NCBI GenBank assembly: GCA_945952025.1 | Contig: CAMFGW010000029.1 | Location: forward strand, 1 to 33,293 | Reading direction: 5' to 3' | Length of the DNA stretch: 33,293 bases | DNA from: an uncultured Paracoccaceae bacterium | GTDB lineage: Bacteria; Pseudomonadota; Alphaproteobacteria; Rhodobacterales; Rhodobacteraceae | In this document: in pieces, positions 1-7,310 of the stretch | Position numbering within the stretch: position 1 is the stretch's first letter | Layout of the letters: every line of letters starts with the position of its first letter | Translations under genes and position numbers: made by a program | Notes under the pieces: model-generated | Seen by the model: the letters and a program-made list of their open reading frames with translations, nothing else | What the model was told of the DNA's origin: nothing | Database searches by the model: none

Positions 1-1
1 G

Positions 2-1540
2 GGGCCGACGGCCCGCAGCAGCGAACACGTCAGCGCCCCCGAACCGGCCCCGGCACCTGTAGCCGAGCCTGCCCCGGCGGCAGAGACGGCGCCTGCGCCC
101 GCTGCCGAGTCCGCCCCGGCCGACGCGACCGCGTCTCAGCCTGCCGCAGAGCCTGCGACCGAGCCTGCCCCCGCCACCTCGGCCGAACCGGCACCCACGC
201 CGGAACCGGCAGCCGCGCCGGAACCGGCAGCCGCGCCCACGGACACCAGCGCCCAGACGAGCGACCAGCCCGCCACGACGGCTGAACCGGCCCAACCGGC
301 AGCCGAACCGGTCGCCCAGCCTGCGCCGGTCCCGGTGACGCCCGACACGCCGGCCCCGCCGCCCGTCAGCGCCGAGGTCCAGGCCCAGACCCCCGACCTG
401 CCGGTCCAGCCCGATGCGGCCAGCGGCGCGGCCCCTGTAGCGGCTGCGGCGGCTGCGGTGTCAGAGCCCTTGGTCATGCCCGGACGGGGGGATGACCGGC
501 CGACCGGCAACGTGGCCCAGATCACCGAACAGACCGTCACCGAAAAGTCCGTCCGCAAGTCCGACGAGGACTTCGCCAACAAGGTGGGCGCGGCGCCCCA
601 GCCTGCGGCCGTCCCGGCTGCGGCTCCCGGCCAGCCCGCGCCGACCGTGGTGCAGAAGAAGGGCCTGTCGGACACCGAGAAACTCCTGATCCTCGGCGTC
701 GGCGCGCTCGCGGTGGGGGCGATGCTGTCGAACAACCGGCAGGTCCAGATGAACTCGGGCGACCGGGTGATCGTGCGCCAGCCGGACGGCCAGTATGGCA
801 TCATCAAGGATGACGACGTGCTGCTGCGCCAGCCTGGCAACAAGGTCCGGATCGAGACCTTCACCGACGGCTCGACCCGCACGACCATGCTGCGCGCCGA
901 CGGCTCGCGCATCGTGACCATCCGCGACCCCGAGATGCGCGTCCTGCGCCGCGTCCACGTGTCGCCCGACGGGGTCGAGACGGTGCTGATTGACGACACC
1001 ATCACCTACCGGCCGGTCGACGTGACCCGCCTGCCGCAGCCGCCGCGTCTGGTGCCGGTCATGACCGGGCAGGAGGATGTGGCGGCCTTGCGCCGTGCGC
1101 TCGACCAGGCGCCGGCGGTCAACCGCCGCTTCAGCCTGGCGCAGGTGCGCGACATCTGGCAGGTCCGGGCGCTGGCGCCCGAGGTGGACCTGAAGGCGGT
1201 GACATTCGCCACCGGCTCGGCTGCGATCAGCCCGGACCAGGCGCAGCAACTGTCGAACCTCGGCAAGCTGATCCAGGCCTATATCCGCAACAACCCGCGC
1301 GAGGTCTTCCTGATCGAGGGCCATACCGATGCCGTCGGCAGCGCGGCCTCGAACCTCGCCCTGTCGGACCGCAGGGCGGAATCGGTGGCGCTGGCCTTGA
1401 CCGAATATTTCGGCGTGCCGCCGGAAAACATGGTGGTGCAGGGCTATGGCGAACGCTTCCTGCGGGTGAATACGCTCGCCGCCGAACAGGCCAACCGCCG
1501 CGTCGCCGTCCGCCGCATCACTGGCCTTTTGCAGAACTGA
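2..1540 (+). CDS. OmpA-family outer-membrane/peptidoglycan-binding protein (5' end outside window)
   Basis: The reading frame is open from the first bases of the window, so the start codon lies upstream. The first 150 or so visible residues are a low-complexity linker rich in Pro, Ala and Glu, including three 18-bp units encoding EPAPTP/EPAAAP. A short hydrophobic segment (LLILGVGALAVGAML) follows. The last 110 residues form an OmpA-like domain: VTFATGSAAISPDQ starts it, FLIEGHTDAVGSAASN carries the peptidoglycan-binding Asp region, and LSDRRAESVALAL and NRRVAVRRI follow. The family tethers the outer membrane to peptidoglycan by binding diaminopimelate non-covalently. The central region (GDRVIVRQPDGQYGIIKDDD and after) looks like the beta-rich stretch of long alphaproteobacterial OmpA proteins. 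The stop codon lies in a 16-bp tandem duplication. The OmpA domain is certain; the exact role is not. Confidence 0.9.
   Translation, partial: GPTARSSEHVSAPEPAPAPVAEPAPAAETAPAPAAESAPADATASQPAAEPATEPAPATSAEPAPTPEPAAAPEPAAAPTDTSAQTSDQPATTAEPAQPAAEPVAQPAPVPVTPDTPAPPPVSAEVQAQTPDLPVQPDAASGAAPVAAAAAAVSEPLVMPGRGDDRPTGNVAQITEQTVTEKSVRKSDEDFANKVGAAPQPAAVPAAAPGQPAPTVVQKKGLSDTEKLLILGVGALAVGAMLSNNRQVQMNSGDRVIVRQPDGQYGIIKDDDVLLRQPGNKVRIETFTDGSTRTTMLRADGSRIVTIRDPEMRVLRRVHVSPDGVETVLIDDTITYRPVDVTRLPQPPRLVPVMTGQEDVAALRRALDQAPAVNRRFSLAQVRDIWQVRALAPEVDLKAVTFATGSAAISPDQAQQLSNLGKLIQAYIRNNPREVFLIEGHTDAVGSAASNLALSDRRAESVALALTEYFGVPPENMVVQGYGERFLRVNTLAAEQANRRVAVRRITGLLQN
185..238 (+). repeat. 18-bp tandem repeat (3 units) inside the OmpA linker
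   Basis: Three consecutive 18-bp units (185-202, 203-220, 221-238) each begin GAACCGGCA and encode EPAPTP, EPAAAP, EPAAAP. The unit is a multiple of three, so the frame is kept. This is slippage-type expansion of a Pro/Ala/Glu linker. Confidence 0.85.
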
Positions 1541-1556
1541 CCTTTTGCAGAACTGA
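1525..1556 (+). repeat. 16-bp perfect tandem duplication across the ompA-like stop codon
   Basis: CCTTTTGCAGAACTGA occurs twice without gap (1525-1540 and 1541-1556). The first copy ends with the real TGA stop. The second copy is therefore untranslated and places another TGA in a different frame. One of five such events in the window. Confidence 0.95.
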
Positions 1557-1636
1557 CAGGGCGCAATGCGCAGGAAACGGGTCGCGCCTTCCGGGGCGCG
1601 GCCCTTTTCTATGGCCAGAGGCAACAGGAGGACGCG

Positions 1637-2107
1637 ATGGCCGAGATCACCGTGAGGGGCATGCCGAGCGACCTTGCACGCCGCTACCAGTCGGGCGGCG
1701 CGGACGCCTACGGCCAGCCGCCCGAACGCGCCCTGTCGGACGGCGATGGCATTCCCTGCCGCCATTGCCTGCGGCCCGTTGCGGCAGGGCAAGGCTATCT
1801 GATTCTGGCCTACCGCCCCTTCGCGGCGCTGCAACCCTATGCCGAAACCGGCCCGATTTTCCTTTGCGCCGACCCCTGCGATCCGTGGCTGGGCACCGGC
1901 CTGCCGCCTGCGCAAAGGCTTTCGCCCGATTACCTGCTGAAGGCCTATGACGCGCGCGAGCGCATCATCTACGGCACCGGCCGTACCGTGCCACAGGCCG
2001 AGGTGCTGGGCTATGCCGCCACGCTGCTCGACCGGCCAGAGGTCCGCTTCGTCGACCTGCGCTCGGCCCGGAACAACTGCTGGCAGGCGCGGATCACGCG
2101 GGGGTAG
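1637..2107 (+). CDS. DUF1203 domain-containing protein
   Basis: A 156-residue protein of unknown function that fits the DUF1203 family. Typical elements are the PCRHCLRPVAAGQGYLILAY segment near residues 40-60, the YAETGPIFLCAD segment near residue 76, and YDARERIIYGTGR near residue 110. CxxC at residues 41-44 and further Cys residues (FLCADPC) could bind metal, but that is inference. There is no signal peptide or membrane segment, so it is probably cytoplasmic. A strong AGGAGG lies 7-8 nt before the ATG, which fixes the start. The gene stands alone between the OmpA gene and, convergently, rlmJ. The gap to rlmJ is filled by repeat copy A. Confidence 0.85.
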   Translation: MAEITVRGMPSDLARRYQSGGADAYGQPPERALSDGDGIPCRHCLRPVAAGQGYLILAYRPFAALQPYAETGPIFLCADPCDPWLGTGLPPAQRLSPDYLLKAYDARERIIYGTGRTVPQAEVLGYAATLLDRPEVRFVDLRSARNNCWQARITRG

Positions 2108-2130
2108 GGGGCCGGACCCGAGGACTGGCC

Positions 2131-2320
2131 GGGCGGGAGAAGGAAACGCGACCCGCGTTTCCCCCGACCGTGTGGGAACGGTGCCGCTGGACCGCTGGTG
2201 TCATAGGTCTACAAAGGCCGGCGCCTTCCGATGGCGGGGCGGGCGCTGGCCGATGGCCTTTGGGCCATCGGCGGGGACAAGGGACCAAGGCATCGCCTGG
2301 CAGGGTCAACGGCCCCTGCC
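2131..2320 (+). repeat. Convergent-gap repeat element, copy A (190 bp, internally deleted)
   Basis: First of four related elements. In order it has: a stem GGAAACGCG-ACC-CGCGTTTCC (2142-2162); a small stem ACCGT/ACGGT; the conserved box CCGCTGGACCG; the block GGCCGGCGCC...GGGCGCTGGCC; a perfect stem CCGATGGCC-TTTG-GGCCATCGG (2250-2271); and an end stem GGCAGGG...CCCTGCC (2299-2320). Compared with copies B, C and D it lacks about 25 bp forming the inner hairpin of the central block. It lies between the ends of the convergent DUF1203 and rlmJ genes and fills most of the gap. No conserved reading frame is kept across copies. No transposase or target duplication is visible. Confidence 0.88.
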
Positions 2321-2365
2321 ACCCTGAACCAGGAGGCGGACCACCGTCCCCGCCGCACCCCGCGC

Positions 2366-3151
2366 CTAAAGCCGGGCGTAAAGCGCCGACAGGCGCCTGG
2401 CCTCGTCCTCGGTCCCGTAGGGCGTGTTCAGCACATAAAGCCCCGAGCCGACCATGCCGTGACCGGCGCGCGCGGGCGGAAAGCGCACCTCGTGCACCAT
2501 CGCCTTCGGCGCCTTCAGCGCCCGCAGCTCTTCCAGCATCTGCCGGTGCCGCCCGTCCGCAAGGATCGGATACCAGAGTGCGATAATCCCCACGTTCCAT
2601 TTGCGATGGACCTGGCCGATCAGCGCCGGCAGCGCCTCGTAATCGGCCTTCACCTCGTAGCTCGGGTCGATCAGCATCAGCCCCCGGCGCGGCTCGGGCG
2701 GGGTCTGGGCGATGGCCATGGCAAGGCCGTCCACCTTCCGGCTGTGGGCCGCATAGGGCAACAGGGCCTCGGCCAGCGCGGCCTGTTCCTGCGGATGCAG
2801 CTCGGCCAGAAGCACTCGGTCGTCGGGGCGCAGAAGCTCGGACGCGATGAGCGGCGAGCCGGGGTAGGCGTCCGCGCCATGCCGCGCCCGGACGGCGGCC
2901 AGCGCGCGGGCATAGGGGTGGTCGCCGGCAAACCAGCCCAGCCGCTCGATGCGCGCGATCCCGGCCCCGGCCTCGCCGGTCTTTTGCGCCTCGGCCGAGC
3001 CAAGGTCGTAAAGCCCGCGCCCGGCATGGGTCTCCATGTAGGTCAGCGGTTTGTCCTTCTGCGCCAGCCGGTCGAGCATGGTCGCCAGAAGCGCGTGCTT
3101 GTGCACGTCGGCCAGGTTTCCGGCATGATACTGGTGCTGGTAGGACAGCAT
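2366..3151 (-). CDS. rlmJ: 23S rRNA (adenine-2030-N6)-methyltransferase RlmJ
   Basis: A 261-residue protein matching the RlmJ family, which methylates A2030 of 23S rRNA using S-adenosylmethionine. The start MLSYQHQYHAGNLADVHKHA is the family signature. THAGRGLYDLGS near residue 40 is the SAM-binding segment. LIDPSYEVKADY near residue 160 carries the DPPY-type catalytic motif, here DPSY. Length is normal (E. coli 280). The ATG at 3151 is preceded by GGGGAAGAG. The frame stays open far upstream, but the family N-terminus sets the start. The gene begins 8 nt after the SulP stop on the same strand, so the two are probably co-transcribed although functionally unrelated. Confidence 0.93.
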   Translation of the reverse strand: MLSYQHQYHAGNLADVHKHALLATMLDRLAQKDKPLTYMETHAGRGLYDLGSAEAQKTGEAGAGIARIERLGWFAGDHPYARALAAVRARHGADAYPGSPLIASELLRPDDRVLLAELHPQEQAALAEALLPYAAHSRKVDGLAMAIAQTPPEPRRGLMLIDPSYEVKADYEALPALIGQVHRKWNVGIIALWYPILADGRHRQMLEELRALKAPKAMVHEVRFPPARAGHGMVGSGLYVLNTPYGTEDEARRLSALYARL

Positions 3152-3159
3152 CTCTTCCC

Positions 3160-4422
3160 CTAGCGGTCGGGCGTGGTCCAGGGTTCGGCGCCGTGCCTCC
3201 CCCTGATCCAGCGGATGAGAAGGCCAAGCGCCACCCCCGTGCCGATCGCGGTCGTCAGATCGACGAGCAGCGTCAGGAGAAGCGTCAGGACCAGAAGGAA
3301 CAGGTCCGGCCAGGGCAGGAGCAGGTGATCGCGCCAATGGTGCGGCTCGGTCATGTTCCAGGCGGTCAGCATCAGGATCCCGGCAAGCGCCGGCATGGCC
3401 AGATAGCCTGCGAGCGGGGCCGCAACCCACATGAAGATCAGAAGCGTCGCCGCATGCACGATGCCCGCGACCGGCGTCCTGGCGCCCGCGCGGATGTTGG
3501 TCGCGGTCCGCGCGATGGCGCCCGTCGCGGGCAACCCGCCAAAGAGCGACGAGCCGAGGTTCGCGAAGCCCTGCGCCAGAAGCTCGGCATTCGGGCGGTG
3601 GCGGCTCTGGTGCATCCGGTCGGCGACGATGGCCGACAGAAGCGATTCGATGCCGGCCAGGAAGGCGATCAGGAAGGCCGAGGGCAGAAGCTTCCCGATC
3701 ATGTCCAAAGAGATCGGCGGCAGGTGCGGCGCGGGCAGGGTGTGGGGCAGCGCGCCGAAGCGCGAGCCGATCGTGTCGACGGGCAGGTGCAGGGCGGCGG
3801 CGATCCCCGAGGTGAGCGCGATGGCGAAGATCAGGCCCGGCAGGCGTGGCGCGCGGCGGCGAAGCACGGTCACAAGGACGATGGTCCCGACCCCGATCGC
3901 CAGCGCCCAGATATTGGTCGTGCCCCGCGCGGCCCAGAGGACCGGGATCTTGTCCAGGAAGTCCGCCGGCACCTTTTCGACCGTCAGGCCGAACAGGTCC
4001 TTGATCTGGCTCGTCGCGATGATCGCACCGATGCCGATGGTGAAGCCGTGGATGACCGCGTCGGGCACGTAGGCGATCAGGCTTCCGGCCCTGAGCAGCC
4101 CCGCGACGACCAGGATCAGCCCGGCAAGGAAGGTCGCGGCGACCAGCCCGTCGTAGCCATGGGCCGCGATGACGCCCGCCACGACGACGATGAAGGCCCC
4201 GGTCGGCCCGCCGATCTGCACCTGGCTGCCGCCAAGCGCGGAAATGAGGAAACCCGCGACCACCGCCGTCACCAGCCCCTGCGCCGGCGTGGCGCCCGAG
4301 GCGATGGCGATGGCAAGGCTCAGGGGCAGCGCCACCATGGCGACGGTGATCCCGGCGAAAAGGTCCGCACGGAAGAGGCGCAGCGAATAATGCCGCAGGG
4401 TCGGCAGAAGCTCGGGATGCAT
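3160..4422 (-). CDS. SulP/SLC26-family inorganic anion transporter lacking a STAS domain
   Basis: An integral membrane protein of about 420 residues with some 10-12 hydrophobic segments. The N-terminus (LRHYSLRLFRADLFAGITVAM) is typical of SulP transporters, and GGSQVQIGGPTGAFIVVVAG near residue 70 matches the family's substrate/signature region. SFLGGLPATGAIARTATN-like sequence (LFGGLPATGAIARTATNIRAG) is the second conserved element. SulP proteins move sulfate, bicarbonate or other anions. The usual C-terminal STAS domain (about 100 residues) is absent: the protein ends soon after the last membrane segment with RWIRGRHGAEP. The substrate cannot be assigned. A GTG at 4491 would add 23 residues but has no ribosome-binding site. 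The ATG at 4422 has an upstream AGAGG and aligns better with the family start. Confidence 0.85.
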   Translation of the reverse strand: MHPELLPTLRHYSLRLFRADLFAGITVAMVALPLSLAIAIASGATPAQGLVTAVVAGFLISALGGSQVQIGGPTGAFIVVVAGVIAAHGYDGLVAATFLAGLILVVAGLLRAGSLIAYVPDAVIHGFTIGIGAIIATSQIKDLFGLTVEKVPADFLDKIPVLWAARGTTNIWALAIGVGTIVLVTVLRRRAPRLPGLIFAIALTSGIAAALHLPVDTIGSRFGALPHTLPAPHLPPISLDMIGKLLPSAFLIAFLAGIESLLSAIVADRMHQSRHRPNAELLAQGFANLGSSLFGGLPATGAIARTATNIRAGARTPVAGIVHAATLLIFMWVAAPLAGYLAMPALAGILMLTAWNMTEPHHWRDHLLLPWPDLFLLVLTLLLTLLVDLTTAIGTGVALGLLIRWIRGRHGAEPWTTPDR

Positions 4423-4532
4423 CGGAAGCAGGGCCTCTTTGGCCCAAGCGCCGGCCGCAGGGCTCCATGGCGCCGAGTGGTAGACCCGCACGCCGCCGAA
4501 ATAAAGAGGAACGACGGCCCGGCCCGATGCAT

Positions 4533-4586
4533 CCCAAACGAAATGGGCACCCCAAACAAAAAGGGCACCCCGAACGAAAAGGGCGC
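4533..4586 (-). repeat. 18-bp tandem repeat (3 units) downstream of infC
   Basis: Three 18-bp units (4533-4550, 4551-4568, 4569-4586), each close to CCCRAACRAAAAGGGCAC on the plus strand. On the infC (minus) strand each unit gives a GC block followed by a T-rich tract. The third unit overlaps the terminator hairpin. The units look like stepwise duplication of a terminator tail. Confidence 0.85.
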
Positions 4587-4603
4587 CCGGCCGGGCGCCC
4601 TTT
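4578..4603 (-). terminator. Rho-independent terminator of infC
   Basis: A perfect 26-bp palindrome (AAAGGGCGCCCGG and its complement), 24 nt after the infC stop, followed on the minus strand by TTTTCGTT and then T-rich repeat units. Good hairpin plus T-tract for transcription leaving infC. Confidence 0.8.
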
Positions 4604-4627
4604 CGGGGATCAGACGGGACGCGCGCC

Positions 4628-5167
4628 TCAGCGCGGGCCGATCATCATCACCATCTGCTTGCCTTCGAGCTTCGGCATCTGCTCGACCTTGCCGGCCTCG
4701 CCCACATCGGCGGCGACGCGCTGCAGAAGCTCGAGCCCCAGGTCCTGGTGCGCCAGTTCGCGGCCGCGGAAGCGCAGGGTGACCTTCACCTTGTCGCCTT
4801 CGCCCAGGAACTTCTGCACCGCCCGCATCTTCACGTCATAGTCATGCGTGTCGGTGCCCGGGCGGAACTTGATTTCCTTGACCTCGATGATCTTCTGATT
4901 CTTCCGCGCCTCGGCCTCGCGCTTCTGCTGTTCATATTTGAACTTGCCGAAGTCCATGATCTTGCAGACCGGCGGCGCGGCGTTGGGCGAGATTTCGACC
5001 AGGTCGAGCCCCGCTTCCTGGGCAAGCACCATGGCGCGCGCGGGCGTCACGACCCCCAGGTTTTCCCCGTCGGCACCGATCAGGCGGATTTCCGGTGCGC
5101 GGATGCGTTCGTTGACGCGGGGGCCAGTGTCGCGTTGCGGCGGGGCGTTGTGTGGTCTGCGGGCTAT
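4628..5167 (-). CDS. infC: Translation initiation factor IF-3, probable ATA start
   Basis: IF-3 binds the 30S subunit, prevents 50S joining and checks start-codon pairing. The protein is about 179 residues: an N-domain ([19 protein letters not shown], then [20 protein letters not shown]), a Lys/Glu-rich linker ([15 protein letters not shown]-like), and a C-domain ([27 protein letters not shown]). The first ATG/GTG/TTG in frame (GTG, 5050) lies inside the N-domain and would remove 39 conserved residues. The frame runs upstream to an in-frame TAG near 5223 with no ATG, GTG or TTG. An ATA at 5167-5165 lies 8 nt after AAAGGA and gives the expected N-terminus (I/M)[18 protein letters not shown]. 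Rare start codons in infC are known to support autoregulation by IF-3. The IF-3 identity is certain; the ATA start is likely. Confidence 0.93.
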   Translation of the reverse strand: MARRPHNAPPQRDTGPRVNERIRAPEIRLIGADGENLGVVTPARAMVLAQEAGLDLVEISPNAAPPVCKIMDFGKFKYEQQKREAEARKNQKIIEVKEIKFRPGTDTHDYDVKMRAVQKFLGEGDKVKVTLRFRGRELAHQDLGLELLQRVAADVGEAGKVEQMPKLEGKQMVMMIGPR

Positions 5168-5253
5168 GGCAGGGATCCTTTGATCGTTGCAATTGGGCGG
5201 TCTGATGCGCTGTCCGACCCGTGTCTAAACAGGGGGCGCGGGCATTCGCGCGG

Positions 5254-5282
5254 AAAATAGTCGGCCTCAAGGTGCACTTCAA
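5254..5282 (-). promoter_or_regulatory. Candidate sigma-70 promoter for infC
   Basis: Minus strand -35 TTGAAG (5282-5277), 17-bp spacer, -10 TATTTT (5259-5254). It predicts a start near 5247 and a leader of about 80 nt before the ATA start codon. Spacing is ideal; no experimental support. Confidence 0.5.
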
Positions 5283-5412
5283 CCGCGATTCCGCCCGATT
5301 TTCCAGAATGGGGCTTCTTTCCAAGACAATTCTTTTCTGGCATGACGGGTCTCAGACGCGCGACACACGAAATCAACGGGCAGAAGCGCGCAAAACCGGA
5401 AGGGATAGAACC

Positions 5413-5907
5413 ATGAACAGGAATGTTGTCATCGCTCTCGTCATCGCCATCCTGGCGGCGGCCGGCTACTGGTACTTCAGCGGCCAGAAGCACGCGGCGA
5501 CCGCAGAGGCGGCTGCGACCGCAGCGGCCACCACGGCGGCCGAAACGACCGCAGCGGCCACCACGGCGGCCGAAACGACCGCAGCGGCGACCACTGCGGC
5601 TGCTGACACGGCGGCGGCCACCACGGCTGCGGCCACGACCGAAAGCACCACCACCGCTGCCGCCACCACGGACAGCAGCACGACCGCTGCGGCGACGACC
5701 ACGACCACGACCGCCGCTCCGGCGATCCCGGCCGACCTGCTTGACCCGTCGAAGTTCGACGCCGACAAGCTGGCCGCCGCGGTCGACGCGACCTCGCTCG
5801 ACGCCGCGACCAAGGCCACGATCAAGACCGCGATCGACGCCGCCAAGGCCAACCCGGCCATGGTCCAGGCTGCGATCGACGCCGTCAAGAAAGCCGTCGG
5901 CATGTAA
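5413..5907 (+). CDS. Small Ala/Thr-rich membrane-anchored protein, function unknown
   Basis: A 164-residue protein. It starts MNRNVVIALVIAILAAAGYWYF, a single N-terminal membrane anchor or uncleaved signal. Residues about 30-100 are almost only Ala and Thr with occasional Glu, Asp and Ser, and contain a 30-bp DNA tandem repeat. The last 55 residues (from PADLLDPSKFDADKLAAAVD) look alpha-helical and soluble, with an amphipathic repeat of Ala, Asp and Lys. The likely topology is an anchor, an extended periplasmic linker and a small helical domain. No family is recognised. AAGG lies 10 nt before the ATG; an upstream extension of the frame lacks coding character. A strong terminator follows at 5931. 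Confidence 0.75.
   Translation: MNRNVVIALVIAILAAAGYWYFSGQKHAATAEAAATAAATTAAETTAAATTAAETTAAATTAAADTAAATTAAATTESTTTAAATTDSSTTAAATTTTTTAAPAIPADLLDPSKFDADKLAAAVDATSLDAATKATIKTAIDAAKANPAMVQAAIDAVKKAVGM
5521..5610 (+). repeat. 30-bp tandem repeat in the Ala/Thr linker
   Basis: Units 5521-5550 and 5551-5580 are identical (starting GCAGCGGCCACCACGG); 5581-5610 is a degenerate third copy. The unit length is a multiple of three, keeping the frame and extending the Ala/Thr linker. Confidence 0.9.
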
Positions 5908-5930
5908 TCTCCCCCCACGGGGAAAGCGAA

Positions 5931-5959
5931 ACCCGCCGGAGCGATCCGGCGGGTTTTTT
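5931..5959 (+). terminator. Rho-independent terminator after the Ala/Thr-rich gene
   Basis: Stem ACCCGCCGGA / TCCGGCGGGT with loop GCGA, followed by a run of six T (5954-5959). It lies 23 nt past the stop. Transcription of fpr from the other side meets the same stem followed by TTTCGCTTT, so it may work both ways. Confidence 0.9.
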
Positions 5960-5965
5960 GTTGCC

Positions 5966-5989
5966 CGGCTGTCTGGCTGTCCGGCTGTC
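5966..5989 (-). repeat. 8-bp tandem repeat (3 units) overlapping the fpr stop codon
   Basis: On the minus strand GACAGCCG, GACAGCCA, GACAGCCG follow each other, and the first GA belongs to the TGA stop of fpr. A non-multiple-of-three unit at a stop codon, as in four other genes here. Confidence 0.85.
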
Positions 5990-6809
5990 AGATCCCGTCG
6001 CCGACGAAGGCCTTCTCGACCACATATTCCTTGGGGTCCGAGTTGGCACCCTCGCGCAGGCCGAAGCCTTCAAGCACCTCTTTCACGTCGATGTTGAAGG
6101 CCATCGAGCCGCAGACCATCGCCCGGTCGTCCCTGGGGTTCATCGGCGCGATGTCATAATAGTTGAAGATCTTGCCGCTGTTGAGGTTGTCGGTGATGCG
6201 GCCCATGTGCGGGCTCGGTTCACGGGTCGTGGTGGGATAGTAGCGCAGCTTGTCGCGCGCCATCTCGCCCACCAGCGGATCGTCCCTCAGCTTGTCCACC
6301 AGCTCCTTGCCGTAGGCGAGTTCCGCCACCCCCCGGCAGGTGTGCAGCATGTAGACCTCTTCGTATTTCTCGTAGGTCTCGGGCTCGCGCATCAGGCTCG
6401 CGAAGGGCGCGAGGCCGGTCCCCGTGGCCAGGAACCACAGCCGCTTGCCCGGCAGAAGCGCGTCATGGACCAGCGTGCCGACGGGTTTGGGGCGCAGGAT
6501 GATCTGGTCGCCCGGCTGGATATGCTGAAGCCGCGAGGTCAGGGGGCCGTCCGGCACCTTGATCGAATAGAACTCAAGCTCTTCGTCCCACGTGGGCGAG
6601 GCGATCGAATAGGCGCGAAGCAGCGGCTTGCCCCGGTCGTCCATCAGCCCGATCATCACGAACTCGCCCGACCGGAAGCGCAAGGTCCGCGGCCGCGTGA
6701 CGCGGAACGAGAACAACTGGTCCGTCCAGTGCCGCACGGCGGTTACGGTCTGGGCATCCGGCAGGGTGACGGACTTGGCGGGGGCGGTGGCGCTGTCGGA
6801 CAAGGGCAT
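5988..6809 (-). CDS. fpr: Ferredoxin--NADP(+) reductase
   Basis: A 273-residue bacterial-type FAD-dependent ferredoxin/flavodoxin-NADP(H) reductase. RAYSIAS near residue 67 is the FAD-binding motif, and YSIKVPDGPLTSRLQ follows in the FAD domain. ATGTGLAPFASL near residue 129 is the NADP nucleotide-binding turn. MVCGSMAFN near residue 231 is the second nicotinamide-side motif, and the C-terminal tail VVEKAFVGDGI is family-typical. It passes electrons between NADPH and ferredoxin. It lies downstream of the cys operon on the same strand (108-nt gap). Supplying reduced ferredoxin to the CysI sulfite reductase is an attractive role, but it is inferred from context only. FPR enzymes also serve oxidative-stress responses. 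Confidence 0.93.
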   Translation of the reverse strand: MPLSDSATAPAKSVTLPDAQTVTAVRHWTDQLFSFRVTRPRTLRFRSGEFVMIGLMDDRGKPLLRAYSIASPTWDEELEFYSIKVPDGPLTSRLQHIQPGDQIILRPKPVGTLVHDALLPGKRLWFLATGTGLAPFASLMREPETYEKYEEVYMLHTCRGVAELAYGKELVDKLRDDPLVGEMARDKLRYYPTTTREPSPHMGRITDNLNSGKIFNYYDIAPMNPRDDRAMVCGSMAFNIDVKEVLEGFGLREGANSDPKEYVVEKAFVGDGI

Positions 6810-6917
6810 GGCTTTCGTCAGGTGGCGGCCCCGGGGGGCTCGTGGGCATTTAGGCGCTTAGCAGGGAAAAGGCAAAACGGGCTTGATCGGGATCAATGGC
6901 CCGAAAGCCCGGTCCGC

Positions 6918-7310
6918 TCAGGCCCCGAAGCGGCGGCGGTAGTCGTGCGCCTGCCAGTCGGCCCGATAAAGCCACTGGTCCTTCGGCTGGCGCTGGGCGA
7001 TTTCGGCCGGGATTTCGACCTCGTCGAAGCCCGACCGCCGCGCCATGGCATACTGGTCGGCGATGAGCGGCCCCCGGGCACGCAGCCGCCCGGTGAAGCC
7101 CCGCGCCCGAAGCGCGCGCGCCAGCGTGAAGCCGCGACCGTCCGAAAAGGACGCGAAGGTCACGATGACAATCGGTGCCGCGCCGGGGTCCGGCAGAGCT
7201 TCGGTCCTTGTGTCGCCGGGAATGACCAGGGCGCCCGCAGGCATTTCCGCCAGATGGAACCCGTCGTCGCGCACGAGCGTGGTAGGAGCGTCTGAAAGGG
7301 GGGCGGTCAT
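6918..7310 (-). CDS. DUF934 domain-containing protein of the sulfite-reduction operon
   Basis: A 130-residue protein with the DUF934 signature: IVIVTFASFSDGRGFTLARAL near residue 48, followed by LRARGFTGRLRARGPLIADQYAMARRSGFDEVE. The family nearly always accompanies CysI/CysH in alpha- and beta-proteobacteria and is presumed to assist sulfite reduction. Its biochemical role is not established. The ATG at 7310 overlaps the cysH TGA as ATGA, indicating translational coupling. The longer frame upstream is overlapping cysH sequence. It ends 108 nt before fpr. Confidence 0.9.
   Translation of the reverse strand: MTAPLSDAPTTLVRDDGFHLAEMPAGALVIPGDTRTEALPDPGAAPIVIVTFASFSDGRGFTLARALRARGFTGRLRARGPLIADQYAMARRSGFDEVEIPAEIAQRQPKDQWLYRADWQAHDYRRRFGA

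Noticed and set aside
2366-2390. Approximate 12-bp tandem repeat at the rlmJ stop (CTTTACGCCCGG / CTTTAGGCGCGG)
   Set aside because: Two mismatches in 12, and the first unit encodes the normal RlmJ C-terminus. Too weak to add to the five clear stop-codon duplications.
3193-4782. Long plus-strand open frame (529 codons) opposite SulP and infC
   Set aside because: It is antisense to two clear genes, rich in Arg/Asp/Gln as expected for high-GC shadow frames, and has no recognisable domain.
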